A stretch of 64,000 nucleotides of DNA from Streptacidiphilus jiangxiensis (GTDB taxonomy: Bacteria > Actinomycetota > Actinomycetes > Streptomycetales > Streptomycetaceae): contig NZ_FOAZ01000013.1 in the NCBI RefSeq assembly GCF_900109465.1, positions 167,692 through 231,691 of the forward strand. Direction: 5' to 3'. The first letter of the stretch is position 1; the number at the start of each line of letters is the position of its first letter. A program made the translations under genes and the position numbers. Positions 41,155 through 50,023 of this stretch are shown here, piece by piece. Below the pieces are notes generated by a model that saw only the letters and a program-made list of their open reading frames with translations, was not told the origin of the DNA and did not search any database.

Positions 41155-42320
41155 CCCTGGTCGAGGACGCCCGCGCACTCGGCCTGGCCGCACTGCGCCG
41201 CACCCTGCACGCCTCGCCCGAGGTCGGGCTGCAGCTGCCCCGCACCCAGCGGCTCGTTCTGGACGCGCTCGACGGACTGGGCCTCGACCTGCGCACCGGC
41301 ACGGCGCTCACCTCCGTGGTGGGCGTCGTGCGCGGCGCGCATCCCGGCCCCACGGTGCTGCTCCGCGCCGACCTGGACGCCCTGCCCTTCCCCGGCGGAC
41401 CCCGCCACGCCTGCGGCCACGACCAGCACGCCGCCATGCTCGTCGGCGCGGCCCGACTGCTGGCCGCCCGCCGCGACCGGTTGCACGGCGACGTGCTGCT
41501 GATGTTCCAGCCTGGCGAGGAGGGTCACGACGGCGCCCGGCTGATGCTCGCCGAGGGCCTGCTGGAGACCACCGGCTCCCGGCCGGTCGCCGCCTACGCC
41601 CTGCACTCGGCCGCGGCGGCCCCGCTCGGGCAGTTCGGGAACATCCCCGGCCCCGCCCTGGCCGCGTCCGCGACGCTGGCTGTCACCCTGCACGGCGCCG
41701 GCGGCCACGGCGCCTGGCCGCACCGCGCCCGCGACCCCATCCCGGCCACCGGCGAACTCCTGCTGGCGCTACAGACCCTGGTGCCCCGCCAGTTCGACGT
41801 CTTCGAACCGGCGATTCTCAGCGTCGGCAGCGTCCACGCCGGCTCCGGTGCGAACATCATCCCCGCCGAGGCCCGCATCGAGGCCACCCTGCGGTCCCTG
41901 GACGACGCCGTCCTCTCGCGGCTCGCGCGGGCTGCCGAGCGCGCCGCCCACGGCGTCGCCTCCGCCCACGGCCTGCGCGCAGAGGTCGTGCACACGCCGG
42001 GCTACCCGGCCACGGTCAACGACCCCACGCAGGCCGCCGTCGTGGCCGACACCGTCGCCGAACTCTTCGGCCCCGAGCGGTTCGCGCCCGCCCGGCACCC
42101 GGGACTGGTCGCCGACGACATCGGCCGGGTGCTGGCCGAGGTCCCGGGCGTCATGACCTCCGTCGGAGCCTGCCCGCCGGACCGCGACCCCGCCACCGCC
42201 CCCGGCAACCACGCTCCGGACGCCGTCTTCGACGACGCCGTCCTCCCGGACGGAGCCGCCCTGCTGGCACAGCTGGCGCTCGCGCACCTGAGGCCACCAG
42301 GGACGACCCACGCCGGGTGA
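41151..42320 (+). CDS. M20-family amidohydrolase (hippurate hydrolase/SndA-like)
   Basis: 389 aa, ATGA overlap with the monooxygenase. Metal motifs RADLDALPF, HACGHDQHAAMLVGAARLL (with the Cys ligand of M20D) and FQPGEEGHDGARLM; dimerisation domain GGHGAWPHRARDPI. M20D enzymes release amino acids or amines from N-acyl conjugates. In Bacillus the ytm/ytn (sna/snd) operon combines such an amidohydrolase with an LLM monooxygenase for S-substituted cysteine breakdown, which is a useful analogy here. Confidence 0.9.
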   Translation: MTLVEDARALGLAALRRTLHASPEVGLQLPRTQRLVLDALDGLGLDLRTGTALTSVVGVVRGAHPGPTVLLRADLDALPFPGGPRHACGHDQHAAMLVGAARLLAARRDRLHGDVLLMFQPGEEGHDGARLMLAEGLLETTGSRPVAAYALHSAAAAPLGQFGNIPGPALAASATLAVTLHGAGGHGAWPHRARDPIPATGELLLALQTLVPRQFDVFEPAILSVGSVHAGSGANIIPAEARIEATLRSLDDAVLSRLARAAERAAHGVASAHGLRAEVVHTPGYPATVNDPTQAAVVADTVAELFGPERFAPARHPGLVADDIGRVLAEVPGVMTSVGACPPDRDPATAPGNHAPDAVFDDAVLPDGAALLAQLALAHLRPPGTTHAG

Positions 42321-42341
42321 TCCTCGCGCCCCGGCAGACGG

Positions 42342-42362
42342 CCCGGCCCGCACCGGGCCGGG
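42342..42362 (+). terminator. Hairpin terminator after the desulfinase operon
   Basis: CCCGGCCCG-CAC-CGGGCCGGG, 9-bp perfect arms, 21 nt after the M20 stop and before the convergent PPTase gene. Confidence 0.65.
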
Positions 42363-42398
42363 TCCTGGACGTCCACGGGTCCGGTTGCCGCCGCTCGG

Positions 42399-43040
42399 TC
42401 AGGTCGCTCGTGGCACTGCCGCCGCGGTGACGAGGTGCTCGTCACCGGCGCTCCAGCGGCCGACGAGGGTCCGGAACGGCGGCCTCGGCACCAGAAGTTC
42501 GGCGAGGAACGACCCGTCCGGGCGGAGCGTGACCCGTGCCTGCTCGAACTCCAGGCGGCGCGCGGTGAGCGGGAACCAGACCTTGTAGACGGCTTCCTTG
42601 GTACTGAACAACAGACGGTCCCATGGGATTTCCGCGTGTGCTCGGCCCAGCGCCCGCAGCCACTCGCGCTCCTCGGGCAGCGAGATCGCCTCCAGCACCC
42701 CGGCCGGGAGCGGAAGCCGGGGTTCGGCGTCCACGCCGACGGACTGCCAGCGCCCGGCCGGCGCCACCGCCGCCGCGCGGTATCCGCGGCAATGCGTCAT
42801 GCTGCCGACCACGCCTTGCGGCCAGACCGGTGCTCCGGCGGCGTCCGGAACCAGCGGCACCGGCGGGCAGCCGAGGCGTCGCAGCGCCTTGCGCGCACAC
42901 ACCCGAACGGAGGTGAACTCGCGCCGCCGCTCGGCGACGGCGTCCGCGACGACGGCGGCCTCCTGCGGGAAGAGCACGGCGACCGAGTCGCCGTGCAGTT
43001 CCTCGACCTCGACGCCTTCGGGCAGGATCGAACGCAGCAC
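42399..43040 (-). CDS. Sfp-type 4'-phosphopantetheinyl transferase
   Basis: 213 aa from GTG 43040, 7 nt after the metallophosphoesterase stop. Sfp/PptT motifs: SMTHCRGYRAAAVAP, SVGVDAEP (Mg ligands Asp/Glu) and LLFSTKEAVYKVWFPLTARRLEF (W/F-S-x-K-E-A-x3-K). It would load phosphopantetheine on carrier proteins, including the ACPs of the PKS 9 kb away. Confidence 0.92.
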   Translation of the reverse strand: MLRSILPEGVEVEELHGDSVAVLFPQEAAVVADAVAERRREFTSVRVCARKALRRLGCPPVPLVPDAAGAPVWPQGVVGSMTHCRGYRAAAVAPAGRWQSVGVDAEPRLPLPAGVLEAISLPEEREWLRALGRAHAEIPWDRLLFSTKEAVYKVWFPLTARRLEFEQARVTLRPDGSFLAELLVPRPPFRTLVGRWSAGDEHLVTAAAVPRAT

Positions 43041-43047
43041 GTCGGTC

Positions 43048-43890
43048 TCACCCGACCAGGGCCGGCACCGCGACCCGGTACGGGAGCCGGGGCTGGGTGG
43101 CGCGCGCCTGCCACTCGCGCGGATAGCCGAGCGAGACCTCCTGGAACGGCACGCCGTCGTGCCAGGTGGTGCGCGGGATGTGGAGATGGCCGTAGACGAC
43201 CGCCGCGACGGGGAAGCGTCGGTGCCAGTCGGCCGTGGCGGTGGTGCCGCACCACTGGGCGAACTCGGGATGGCGCAGGACCCGGGTCGGTTCGCGCACC
43301 AGCGGGTAGTGGTTGACCAGCACGAGCGGCGGGCCGGCCGGCACGGCGGCCAGGCGGGCCTCGGTGGCCCGTACCCGGGCCCGGCACCATGCCTCCCGGC
43401 TCGGGTAGGGGTCGGGGTGCAGCAGGTACTCGTCGCTGCAGACGATGCCGCTACGGCGGGCGTGGGCCAGGCCCTCGTGGGTGCTGCGCGCCCCGGGCGG
43501 GCGGAAGGTGTAGTCGTAGAGCAGGAACAGGGGCGCGATCCGCAAGGGGCCGCTCTCGCCGTCGAACACCGGGTAGGGGTCCTCCGGGGTGAGCACACCC
43601 AGGTCGCGGCAGAGCCGGACCAGGCCCTGGTAGCGGGCGACCCCACGGGCTGCGCCCGGGTCGGCGTCGTGGGTCCACAGGTCGTGGTTGCCGGGCGCCC
43701 ACACGACCTTCGCGAAGCGGGCGGCGAGCAGTCCGAGGGCCCAGCGGATGTCCTCCTGCCGCTCGGAGACGTCCCCGGCGACCAGCAGCCAGTCGTCCGG
43801 CGTCGTGGGCCGCAGGGATTCGACGACCTTGCGGTTGCGGTCGAAGCCGATGTGCAGGTCGCTGACTGCGAGCAGGCGCCCGGCGCTCAC
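43048..43890 (-). CDS. Metallophosphoesterase
   Basis: 280 aa from GTG 43890, overlapping the ABC gene stop (GTGA). Complete calcineurin-like motif set: SDLHIG, VAGDVSE, APGNHDLW, VLVNHYPL and YGHLHIP. This gene commonly accompanies actinobacterial PPTase genes; a role in pantetheine-phosphate turnover of carrier proteins has been discussed for such neighbours but is not shown by the sequence. Confidence 0.9.
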   Translation of the reverse strand: MSAGRLLAVSDLHIGFDRNRKVVESLRPTTPDDWLLVAGDVSERQEDIRWALGLLAARFAKVVWAPGNHDLWTHDADPGAARGVARYQGLVRLCRDLGVLTPEDPYPVFDGESGPLRIAPLFLLYDYTFRPPGARSTHEGLAHARRSGIVCSDEYLLHPDPYPSREAWCRARVRATEARLAAVPAGPPLVLVNHYPLVREPTRVLRHPEFAQWCGTTATADWHRRFPVAAVVYGHLHIPRTTWHDGVPFQEVSLGYPREWQARATQPRLPYRVAVPALVG

Positions 43891-45662
43891 CGGGCTCCTC
43901 CCCCGGACCGGGCGGCCAGCAGCTCCTTGGCGTAGGGGTGGGTGGGAGCGGTGAAGACCTCCTCGGCGGCGCCGGCCTCGACGACGCGCCCGCCCTGCAT
44001 GACCACCACCCGGTCACTGATGTGCCGGATGACGCCCAGGTCGTGGGAGATGAACAGCAGGGCCGTACCGAGCTCGCGCTGCAGGTCGGCGAGCAGGTCG
44101 AGGATCTGTGCCTGCACCGAGGCGTCGAGCGCGGAGACGGGCTCGTCGGCGACTATGAGGTCGGGCTCGGGTGCGAGCGCGCGGGCGATGGCGACGCGCT
44201 GCCGCTGTCCGCCGGACAGCTCGATCGGCCGACGTCGCATCAGCTCGGGGGCCAGCCCGACGCGGTGCAGCAGCTCGCCGACCTGTTCGCGGCGGGCCCG
44301 GCCCCGGGGCGCGCCGGTGCGGGCGAGGGGTTCGCCGATGAGCCGCTCCACGTCCCAGCGGGGGTCGAAGGAGCCGAGCGGGTCCTGTTGGACTGCCTGG
44401 ACGCGCAGTCGGCGGGGGCGGCGCTGCCGCTCGCTCAGGCCGCTCCACCGGTCACCGCCGAAGCGGACGGAGCCGCTGTCCGGCTCGACCAGACCGAGCG
44501 CGATCCGTGCGACGGTGGTCTTGCCGGACCCGGACTCACCGACCACACCCAGCGTCTCGCCGGGCGCGACCTGGAACGACACGTCGTGAACGGCGTGGTG
44601 GTCGGCTCCGTCGGCGCGGCGGTAGCGCTTGCCGACGGAGACGACCTCCAGCAGCGGCGCCGCGGTCGGCGGTGGAGCGGGGTCGGTCGCGACGGTGACG
44701 GCAACGGGGCGCGCGTAGGTGGCCGCGGCGGCCTGGCTGAGCGGATGGTGGCACAGCGAGCCGAGCGCGTCGCGGGACGGCAGGAAGGTGCGGCAGTCGT
44801 CGTCGGCCCGGGGGCAGGAGGCGGCGTAGGAGCAACCGTCCGGGCCCGGGGGCAGGCCCGTGCCCGGGGGCGCGGACAGGCGCGCTCCCTTGGCGTGGGC
44901 GCCGGGGACGGCGTCGAGGAGGCTGCGGGTGTAGGGGTGGCGGGGCCGGTTCAGCACCTGTTCGGCCGGGCCGGTCTCGACCAGCCGCCCGGCGTGCATG
45001 ACGGCGACGTGGTCGGCGAGGCGGGCGACGACGGAGAGGTCGTGGCTGATCAGGACCAGGGCGGTGCCCGCGTCGCGCAGGCCGGCGAACAGGTCCAGGA
45101 TCTGTGCCTGCACGGTCACGTCGAGGGCGGTGGTGGGTTCGTCGGCGATCAGCAGCTCGGGCCTGGCGGCCAGCGCCGAGGCGATCAGTGCCCGCTGGCG
45201 CAGCCCGCCGGACAGCTGGTGCGGGAACTGGCTGGCACGCCAGGCCGGTTCGGGCACGCCCGCGTCGGCGAGCAGCTCCTGCACGCGCTGCGGCACCAGC
45301 GGCCTCGGCACGGTGCCGTGGACCCGCAGTGGTTCGGCGACCTCGGCGCCCACGGTGCGCAACGGGTCGAGGGAGACCAGGGCGTCCTGGAGGACTAGGC
45401 CGATGCGGCGGCCGCGCAGGCCGCGCCACTCGCGTTCGCGCAGTGCGGTCAGGTCACGCCCGGCGAACTCCAGCCGGCGGGCGGCCACGTGTGCGCCGTG
45501 GCCGGCGAGGCCGACCAGGGTGCGGGCGGTGACGCTCTTGCCCGACCCGGACTCCCCCACCACGGCCAGGCACTGGCCTGCGTCGAGGGTGAACGACAGG
45601 TCGCGGACGACGCGTTGCGGGCCGAAGGAGACGGTCAGCCCCTCGACGGTGAGCAGGCTCAT
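43887..45662 (-). CDS. Fused dipeptide/oligopeptide ABC ATPase (DppD-DppF)
   Basis: 591 aa. Two ATPase halves in one chain. First: Walker A GESGSGKSVTA, signature LSGGLRQRALIA, then the OppD-type C-terminal Cys cluster (CSYAASCPRADDDC ... LC). Second, from about residue 350: GESGSGKTTVA, signature LSGGQRQRVAIA, HPYAKELLAA. The start overlaps the DppC-like stop (ATGA). Confidence 0.93.
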   Translation of the reverse strand: MSLLTVEGLTVSFGPQRVVRDLSFTLDAGQCLAVVGESGSGKSVTARTLVGLAGHGAHVAARRLEFAGRDLTALREREWRGLRGRRIGLVLQDALVSLDPLRTVGAEVAEPLRVHGTVPRPLVPQRVQELLADAGVPEPAWRASQFPHQLSGGLRQRALIASALAARPELLIADEPTTALDVTVQAQILDLFAGLRDAGTALVLISHDLSVVARLADHVAVMHAGRLVETGPAEQVLNRPRHPYTRSLLDAVPGAHAKGARLSAPPGTGLPPGPDGCSYAASCPRADDDCRTFLPSRDALGSLCHHPLSQAAAATYARPVAVTVATDPAPPPTAAPLLEVVSVGKRYRRADGADHHAVHDVSFQVAPGETLGVVGESGSGKTTVARIALGLVEPDSGSVRFGGDRWSGLSERQRRPRRLRVQAVQQDPLGSFDPRWDVERLIGEPLARTGAPRGRARREQVGELLHRVGLAPELMRRRPIELSGGQRQRVAIARALAPEPDLIVADEPVSALDASVQAQILDLLADLQRELGTALLFISHDLGVIRHISDRVVVMQGGRVVEAGAAEEVFTAPTHPYAKELLAARSGGGAR

Positions 45663-46723
45663 CGGGCGGTCCTCCGGGTGAAGCGGGCCTGCGCGCGGCG
45701 CCCCACGGCACCGACCGCGAGGACGGTCACGGTGATCGCGACGCCCGGGAAGACGGCCGTCCACCAGGCGTTGGCGAGATTGTTACGGCCCTCGGACAGC
45801 ATCGTCCCCCACTCGGGTGCGGGCGGCTGCGGCCCGAGGCCGAGGAAGCTCAGCCCCGACGCGGTGATCAGTGCCGAGCCGAAGCCGACGGTGGCGAGCA
45901 CCAGCACGGGCCCGAGGGCGTTGGGCAGCACGTGACGGACCACCAGGAGCGGCCTGGGCAGACCGAGACCCACAGCGGCCTCGACGTAGCCGGACCGGCG
46001 CACCACCAGCGTCTCGCCGCGGACGAGCCGGGCATAGCCGGGGGCGAAGGCGACGGCGATCGCGAGCATCACGTTCGAGGTGCCGGAGCCCAGCACCGCC
46101 ACGGTGAGCAGAGCGAGCAGGATCGGTGGGAGCGCGAACAGCACGTCCGCGAGCCGCATCAGGGCCTGGTCGGCCCACCGGCCCCCGATACCGGCCAGCA
46201 GGCCGAGCACGGACCCGGCGGCGACGGACAGCACGGTGGAGCCTGCGCCGAGCAGCAGCGAGAGCCTGGCCCCGTACAGGACGCGGGCGAGGATGTCGCG
46301 GCCGAGCTGGTCGGTGCCGAAGGGGTGCGCGGTGCTGGGCGCCAGGAAGGCGTGAACGGGGTCGCTGATGTCAGGCTGTGCGGAGGTGAACAGTCCCGGC
46401 CATGCGGCTACCAGCACGAGCAGCAGCAGGACGGCGAACGCGAGCAGGCCCCCCGGCCCGCCCGCGCGGCGCGCGAGCGCGCGCAGCGCGGCGCCGGCCC
46501 CTGACGCCGAAGCGGCCACGGCTGGTAGGGCGGTCCCGGTCAGCGGCGCAGGGTCGACAGCAGCCCCTGCCGTCGAAGGGGCCTCGGGTTCAGGCCCGGA
46601 CTCGGATGCCGGACAGGTCCCGGGCGCCGAACCGGACCCGGCCGGGAGCGCGGCGTCGGCGGCGGCCGCAGCCAGCGGCGCTGGGCCGGTGGTGGCGCGG
46701 ACCTCGCGGTCGACGGGTGACAT
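45659..46723 (-). CDS. Dipeptide/oligopeptide ABC permease (DppC-like)
   Basis: 354 aa. About 80 N-terminal residues are Ala/Pro/Ser-rich and unlike the family; then come the DppC core with HPFGTDQLGRDILARVLYGARLSL and about six helices, and the EAA region SGYVEAAVGLGLPRPLLVVRHVLPNALGPVLV. GAGGAGGGG-type ribosome site upstream. The N-terminal extension may be cytoplasmic and disordered. Confidence 0.9.
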   Translation of the reverse strand: MSPVDREVRATTGPAPLAAAAADAALPAGSGSAPGTCPASESGPEPEAPSTAGAAVDPAPLTGTALPAVAASASGAGAALRALARRAGGPGGLLAFAVLLLLVLVAAWPGLFTSAQPDISDPVHAFLAPSTAHPFGTDQLGRDILARVLYGARLSLLLGAGSTVLSVAAGSVLGLLAGIGGRWADQALMRLADVLFALPPILLALLTVAVLGSGTSNVMLAIAVAFAPGYARLVRGETLVVRRSGYVEAAVGLGLPRPLLVVRHVLPNALGPVLVLATVGFGSALITASGLSFLGLGPQPPAPEWGTMLSEGRNNLANAWWTAVFPGVAITVTVLAVGAVGRRAQARFTRRTAR

Positions 46724-46727
46724 CGCC

Positions 46728-47726
46728 TCATCCCCTCCTCAGGCGCGGGTCGATCAGCAGGTAGAGCAGGTCCACGAGGGTCGAGATGACGACGAAGACC
46801 GAGGCGGACAGCAGCACCACCCCGACCACCAGCGGCATGTCCTTGTTCGTGGTCGCCTGCAGGGTCAGCGCCCCGATGCCGGGCCGGGCGAAGACCGCCT
46901 CGACCAACACCGCGCCGCCCAGCAGGGAGCCGGTGAGCCACCCGGTCAGGGTGACCAGCGCGGTGGTGGCGTGCCGCAGCGCGTGGCGCAGCCGCACCGC
47001 CGTGTCGCTGAGCCCCCGGGCGCGGGCAGTGACGGCGAAGGGCTGGCCGAGCGCCGTCTCCAGCCCCTCGCGCAGGACCTGACCGAGCACGCCGGCCAGC
47101 GGCAGTGCCAGTGTCAGCGCGGGCAGCACCAGTGCGGCGAAGCCGTCCGCGCCCGCGACCGGGAAGAGCCGCCAGTGGAACGAGAACAGGGTAAGCAGCA
47201 CGATCCCGATCCAGTACGGCGGGCTGGAGACGCTCAGCAGCTCCGCGAGCTGCACGGCGGCCCGCGCCGCGCGTCGCCGTCCGGCGGTCGTGACGGCGGC
47301 GGTCAGGGCCAGCACCAGCGCGAACCCCATTGCGAGCACAGCCAGTTGCACCGTCGGCCACAGCTGCCCGGCGATCACGTGGGCGACGGGCTGCTGCAGC
47401 TGGTAGGACTCGCCCAGGTCTCCGTGGAGCAGTCGGCCCAGGTAGTGCAGGTACTGCTGGGCGACGGGGTGGTCCAGGCCGTACTCGGCCCTGATCCGGG
47501 CCCGCAGCTGCGGTGTCGCGGGGTTGCCGGGGCCGAGCATGACGGTCACCGGGTCGCCCGGGATCAGCTGCAGGGCGACGAAGGCCACGGTGGCCGCGCC
47601 GAGCAGCACCGCCGCGGCGCCGAGCAGGCGCTGCGCGACCGCGCCGAGCACCGCGCGGCTCCGGGAAGCGAGGAGGGGCCGGTGGCGGGCGTCGGCGCGG
47701 GCCCGGGTCAGGGTCGGGGCTGTCAT
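46728..47726 (-). CDS. Dipeptide/oligopeptide ABC permease (DppB-like)
   Basis: 332 aa, 1 nt after the binding-protein stop. DppB features: FVALQLIPGDPVTVMLG, YGLDHPVAQQYLHYLGRLLHGDLGESYQ and LTGWLTGSLLGGAVLVEAVFARPGIGAL. About six membrane helices. Confidence 0.93.
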   Translation of the reverse strand: MTAPTLTRARADARHRPLLASRSRAVLGAVAQRLLGAAAVLLGAATVAFVALQLIPGDPVTVMLGPGNPATPQLRARIRAEYGLDHPVAQQYLHYLGRLLHGDLGESYQLQQPVAHVIAGQLWPTVQLAVLAMGFALVLALTAAVTTAGRRRAARAAVQLAELLSVSSPPYWIGIVLLTLFSFHWRLFPVAGADGFAALVLPALTLALPLAGVLGQVLREGLETALGQPFAVTARARGLSDTAVRLRHALRHATTALVTLTGWLTGSLLGGAVLVEAVFARPGIGALTLQATTNKDMPLVVGVVLLSASVFVVISTLVDLLYLLIDPRLRRG

Positions 47727-47727
47727 G

Positions 47728-49431
47728 TCAGTTGCCCAGCCAGGCGTCGTAGAAGTCGGCCCAGGTGTTGGGGTCCAGGTGGAACCCGTGCAGCTTGCTG
47801 GTGGCGCCGATGGTGACGTTGTCGACGTAGACCGGGACGATCAGCGACAGGTCCACGGTGGCGCGGCGCTGGGTCTGCTGGTAGACCGAGGAGCGGGTGG
47901 CCGGGTCGAGGGTGGCCTCACCCTGGTCGGTCCACTGGTCCAGCTGGGCGTCCTTGTAGAAGGTGGCGTTCTGGCCGCCCTTGGCGGGCTCGCTGGCGCT
48001 GTTGAAGTACAGCCGCAGCACGTCCGGGTCGAAGCGGGCCCAGCTGTAGTCGGCGATGCCCTCCTTGCCGCCGTAGACCTTGGCGATGTAGGTGCCGATG
48101 TCGAGGCGAGGTCGGGTGATCTCGACGCCGATCTTCTTCAGGTCGCCCTGGATGGCCTGCCCGAGGACGTCGCGCTGCTCGCGGATGTACTGCTGCGGCA
48201 TGAGCGGCCACTCGACGGTGAGCCGCTTGCCGTTCTTGGTGCGGTAACCGGCCGAGTCGCGGCCGGTCCACCCCGCCTGGTCGAGCAGCTGGTTGGCGAG
48301 GGCCGGGTCGAACTTCCAGGCGCCTTCCAGAGAGGCGTCGTAGTCGGGGGTGCTCGGGGACAGCGGACTCCAGGCGCGCTGGTTCACGCCGAAGTAGACG
48401 CTCTTGACGTCGGTGTCGAGGTCGATGCCACGCTGGATCGCCTCGCGGACCCGCTGGTCGTCGAGCGGGGCGACGGTGGTGTTGAGCACCAGGCTGTAGA
48501 CGGCGCCGGGCGCCTTGCCGGCGTAGGCCTTCAGCTGCGGGTTCGCGGTGACCTGCTGCACCTGGACCGGCGGCACGGCGGCAGCCACCTGGATCTGACC
48601 GCTGGTCAGCGCGCCGACGCGGACGGAGTCCTCGGGCAGGAAGCGGACGGTGATCTGGTTCAGGTAGGCGGCGCCCTGGTGGGCGGCCGTGGCCGGACCC
48701 CAGTGGTAGTTCGGGTTGCGGGTCAGCACGGCGCTCTGGCCCTTGGTGTAGCCGGCGAAGACGTAGGGGCCGGTGCCGACGTCGTCCGGGCCGCCTGCCG
48801 CGAGGCCCGCCCCGTACTTCTTGATCGCCGCCGGGGAGTAGAAGCCCAGGTAGGGGGTGGAGGCGGCCTGGAGGAACGGCGCGAAGGACTGCGAGAAGGA
48901 GACCTTGACGGTGTAGGGGTCGACGACCTGGGTGCCGGTGTAGGGGCCGAGCAGGCTCGCCGCGTACTGGGACTTGGTGCTGGGGGCGACGATGTGGTCG
49001 AAGTTGGCCTTGACCGCGTCGGCGTCGAACTTGGTGCCGTCGGTGAAGGTGACGTCGTGGCGCAGGTGGAAGGTGTAGGTCTTGTAGTCGGACGACACCT
49101 CCCAGGAGGTGGCCAGCCACGGGTGGAAGCTGCCGTCGGCGCTCTGGGAGACCAGCGAGTCGAAGACGTTGCGCTGGATGGCGCCGGTGATGTCCTGCGG
49201 GCTGGCGTGGATGTCGAAGGAGACCGGCTCGGTGTCGACGGCGAAGACGATCGACCCGCCCTGGACGGGCTTGCCCGCGGCGTCGCCGCCGGGCGATGCC
49301 GCCGTGGTGCCGGAGCTGCAGGCGGAGGTCAGCGCGAGCGCGGTGGCCGCGGCGGCGAGCAGCGGCAGACGGACGAGTCTGGAGCGGGGCCGGCGTGCGC
49401 GGATGTTCAGGGCGTGCGGGCGGGCGGACAT
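47728..49431 (-). CDS. Solute-binding lipoprotein, family 5
   Basis: 567 aa from ATG 49431 (GAGGAG upstream). Signal peptide with lipobox LTSAC. SBP_bac_5 signature region: SWEVSSDYKTYTFHLRHDVTFTDGTKFDADAVK, DDVGTGPYVFAGYTKGQSAVLTRNPNYHWG and VREAIQRGIDLDTD. Family members carry peptides, nickel chelates or glutathione-like compounds. Promoter-proximal gene of the transporter-PPTase operon. Confidence 0.92.
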   Translation of the reverse strand: MSARPHALNIRARRPRSRLVRLPLLAAAATALALTSACSSGTTAASPGGDAAGKPVQGGSIVFAVDTEPVSFDIHASPQDITGAIQRNVFDSLVSQSADGSFHPWLATSWEVSSDYKTYTFHLRHDVTFTDGTKFDADAVKANFDHIVAPSTKSQYAASLLGPYTGTQVVDPYTVKVSFSQSFAPFLQAASTPYLGFYSPAAIKKYGAGLAAGGPDDVGTGPYVFAGYTKGQSAVLTRNPNYHWGPATAAHQGAAYLNQITVRFLPEDSVRVGALTSGQIQVAAAVPPVQVQQVTANPQLKAYAGKAPGAVYSLVLNTTVAPLDDQRVREAIQRGIDLDTDVKSVYFGVNQRAWSPLSPSTPDYDASLEGAWKFDPALANQLLDQAGWTGRDSAGYRTKNGKRLTVEWPLMPQQYIREQRDVLGQAIQGDLKKIGVEITRPRLDIGTYIAKVYGGKEGIADYSWARFDPDVLRLYFNSASEPAKGGQNATFYKDAQLDQWTDQGEATLDPATRSSVYQQTQRRATVDLSLIVPVYVDNVTIGATSKLHGFHLDPNTWADFYDAWLGN

Positions 49432-49553
49432 GAGCGGGTCTCCTCGAAACGGTGCGACGGCGTTGCGTCGATCTGCCTCGAACCTAGGAACCGGGCCCTG
49501 CCCGCGCAGACCCCTAACACACCCCTAGCGGACCCCTGTCCTGGCACGCCGAA

Positions 49554-49593
49554 GGGGTGCGGGGACGCCGCGAACGGCCGTTCCCCGCACCCC
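49554..49593 (-). terminator. Hairpin terminator at the end of the PKS operon
   Basis: GGGGTGCGGGGA / TCCCCGCACCCC, 12-bp perfect arms, 16-nt loop, 20 nt after the last SnoaL-fold gene on the minus strand. Confidence 0.75.
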
Positions 49594-49612
49594 CGGTGAC
49601 GCGTGGCGCGGA

Positions 49613-50011
49613 CTACCCGAAGACGGGGAAGTGCGGGATCGAGCGGCGCAGCGCGATGCGCCAGCCGTCGGCGGTGGTGACCAGCACGTCGCGGTACTCA
49701 CCGTTGTGGACGCCGCCGTCCGGCAGCAGGGCGAGGTAGCGGCTGCGGGCGTGGACCGTGCCGTCGTCCTGGGGCAGCAACAGGGTGTCCACGGTGTGGT
49801 GGTCGGGCGCGCCGGCCCCGAGGTCGCGGTGGAAGGCGCGGATCTCCGCGAGCCCGCGGTAGGTGCGGCCGCTGCCGGTCAGTTCGATGACGGCGTCGTC
49901 GCTGAAGACCTCGCCGAGCTCCTGGCTCTCGCGGTCGTCGAAGACGTGGGCGAAGCGCGCGAGCAGCTGTCGGATGCGCTCGGCGTCGTCGGCGGGAAGT
50001 TCCTTGCTCAT
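49613..50011 (-). CDS. SnoaL-fold (NTF2-like) protein
   Basis: 132 aa. DAERIRQLLARFAHVFDDRESQELGEVFSDDAVIEL is the SnoaL_4/NTF2 N-terminal pattern; TYRGLAEIRAF, DHHTVDTLLL and DGWRIALRRSI complete the cone-shaped barrel. The family includes hydratases, isomerases, epoxide hydrolases and cyclases. Last gene of the PKS operon, so a tailoring or cyclising step is likely. Confidence 0.82.
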   Translation of the reverse strand: MSKELPADDAERIRQLLARFAHVFDDRESQELGEVFSDDAVIELTGSGRTYRGLAEIRAFHRDLGAGAPDHHTVDTLLLPQDDGTVHARSRYLALLPDGGVHNGEYRDVLVTTADGWRIALRRSIPHFPVFG

Positions 50012-50023
50012 GGCGGCTCCTCC

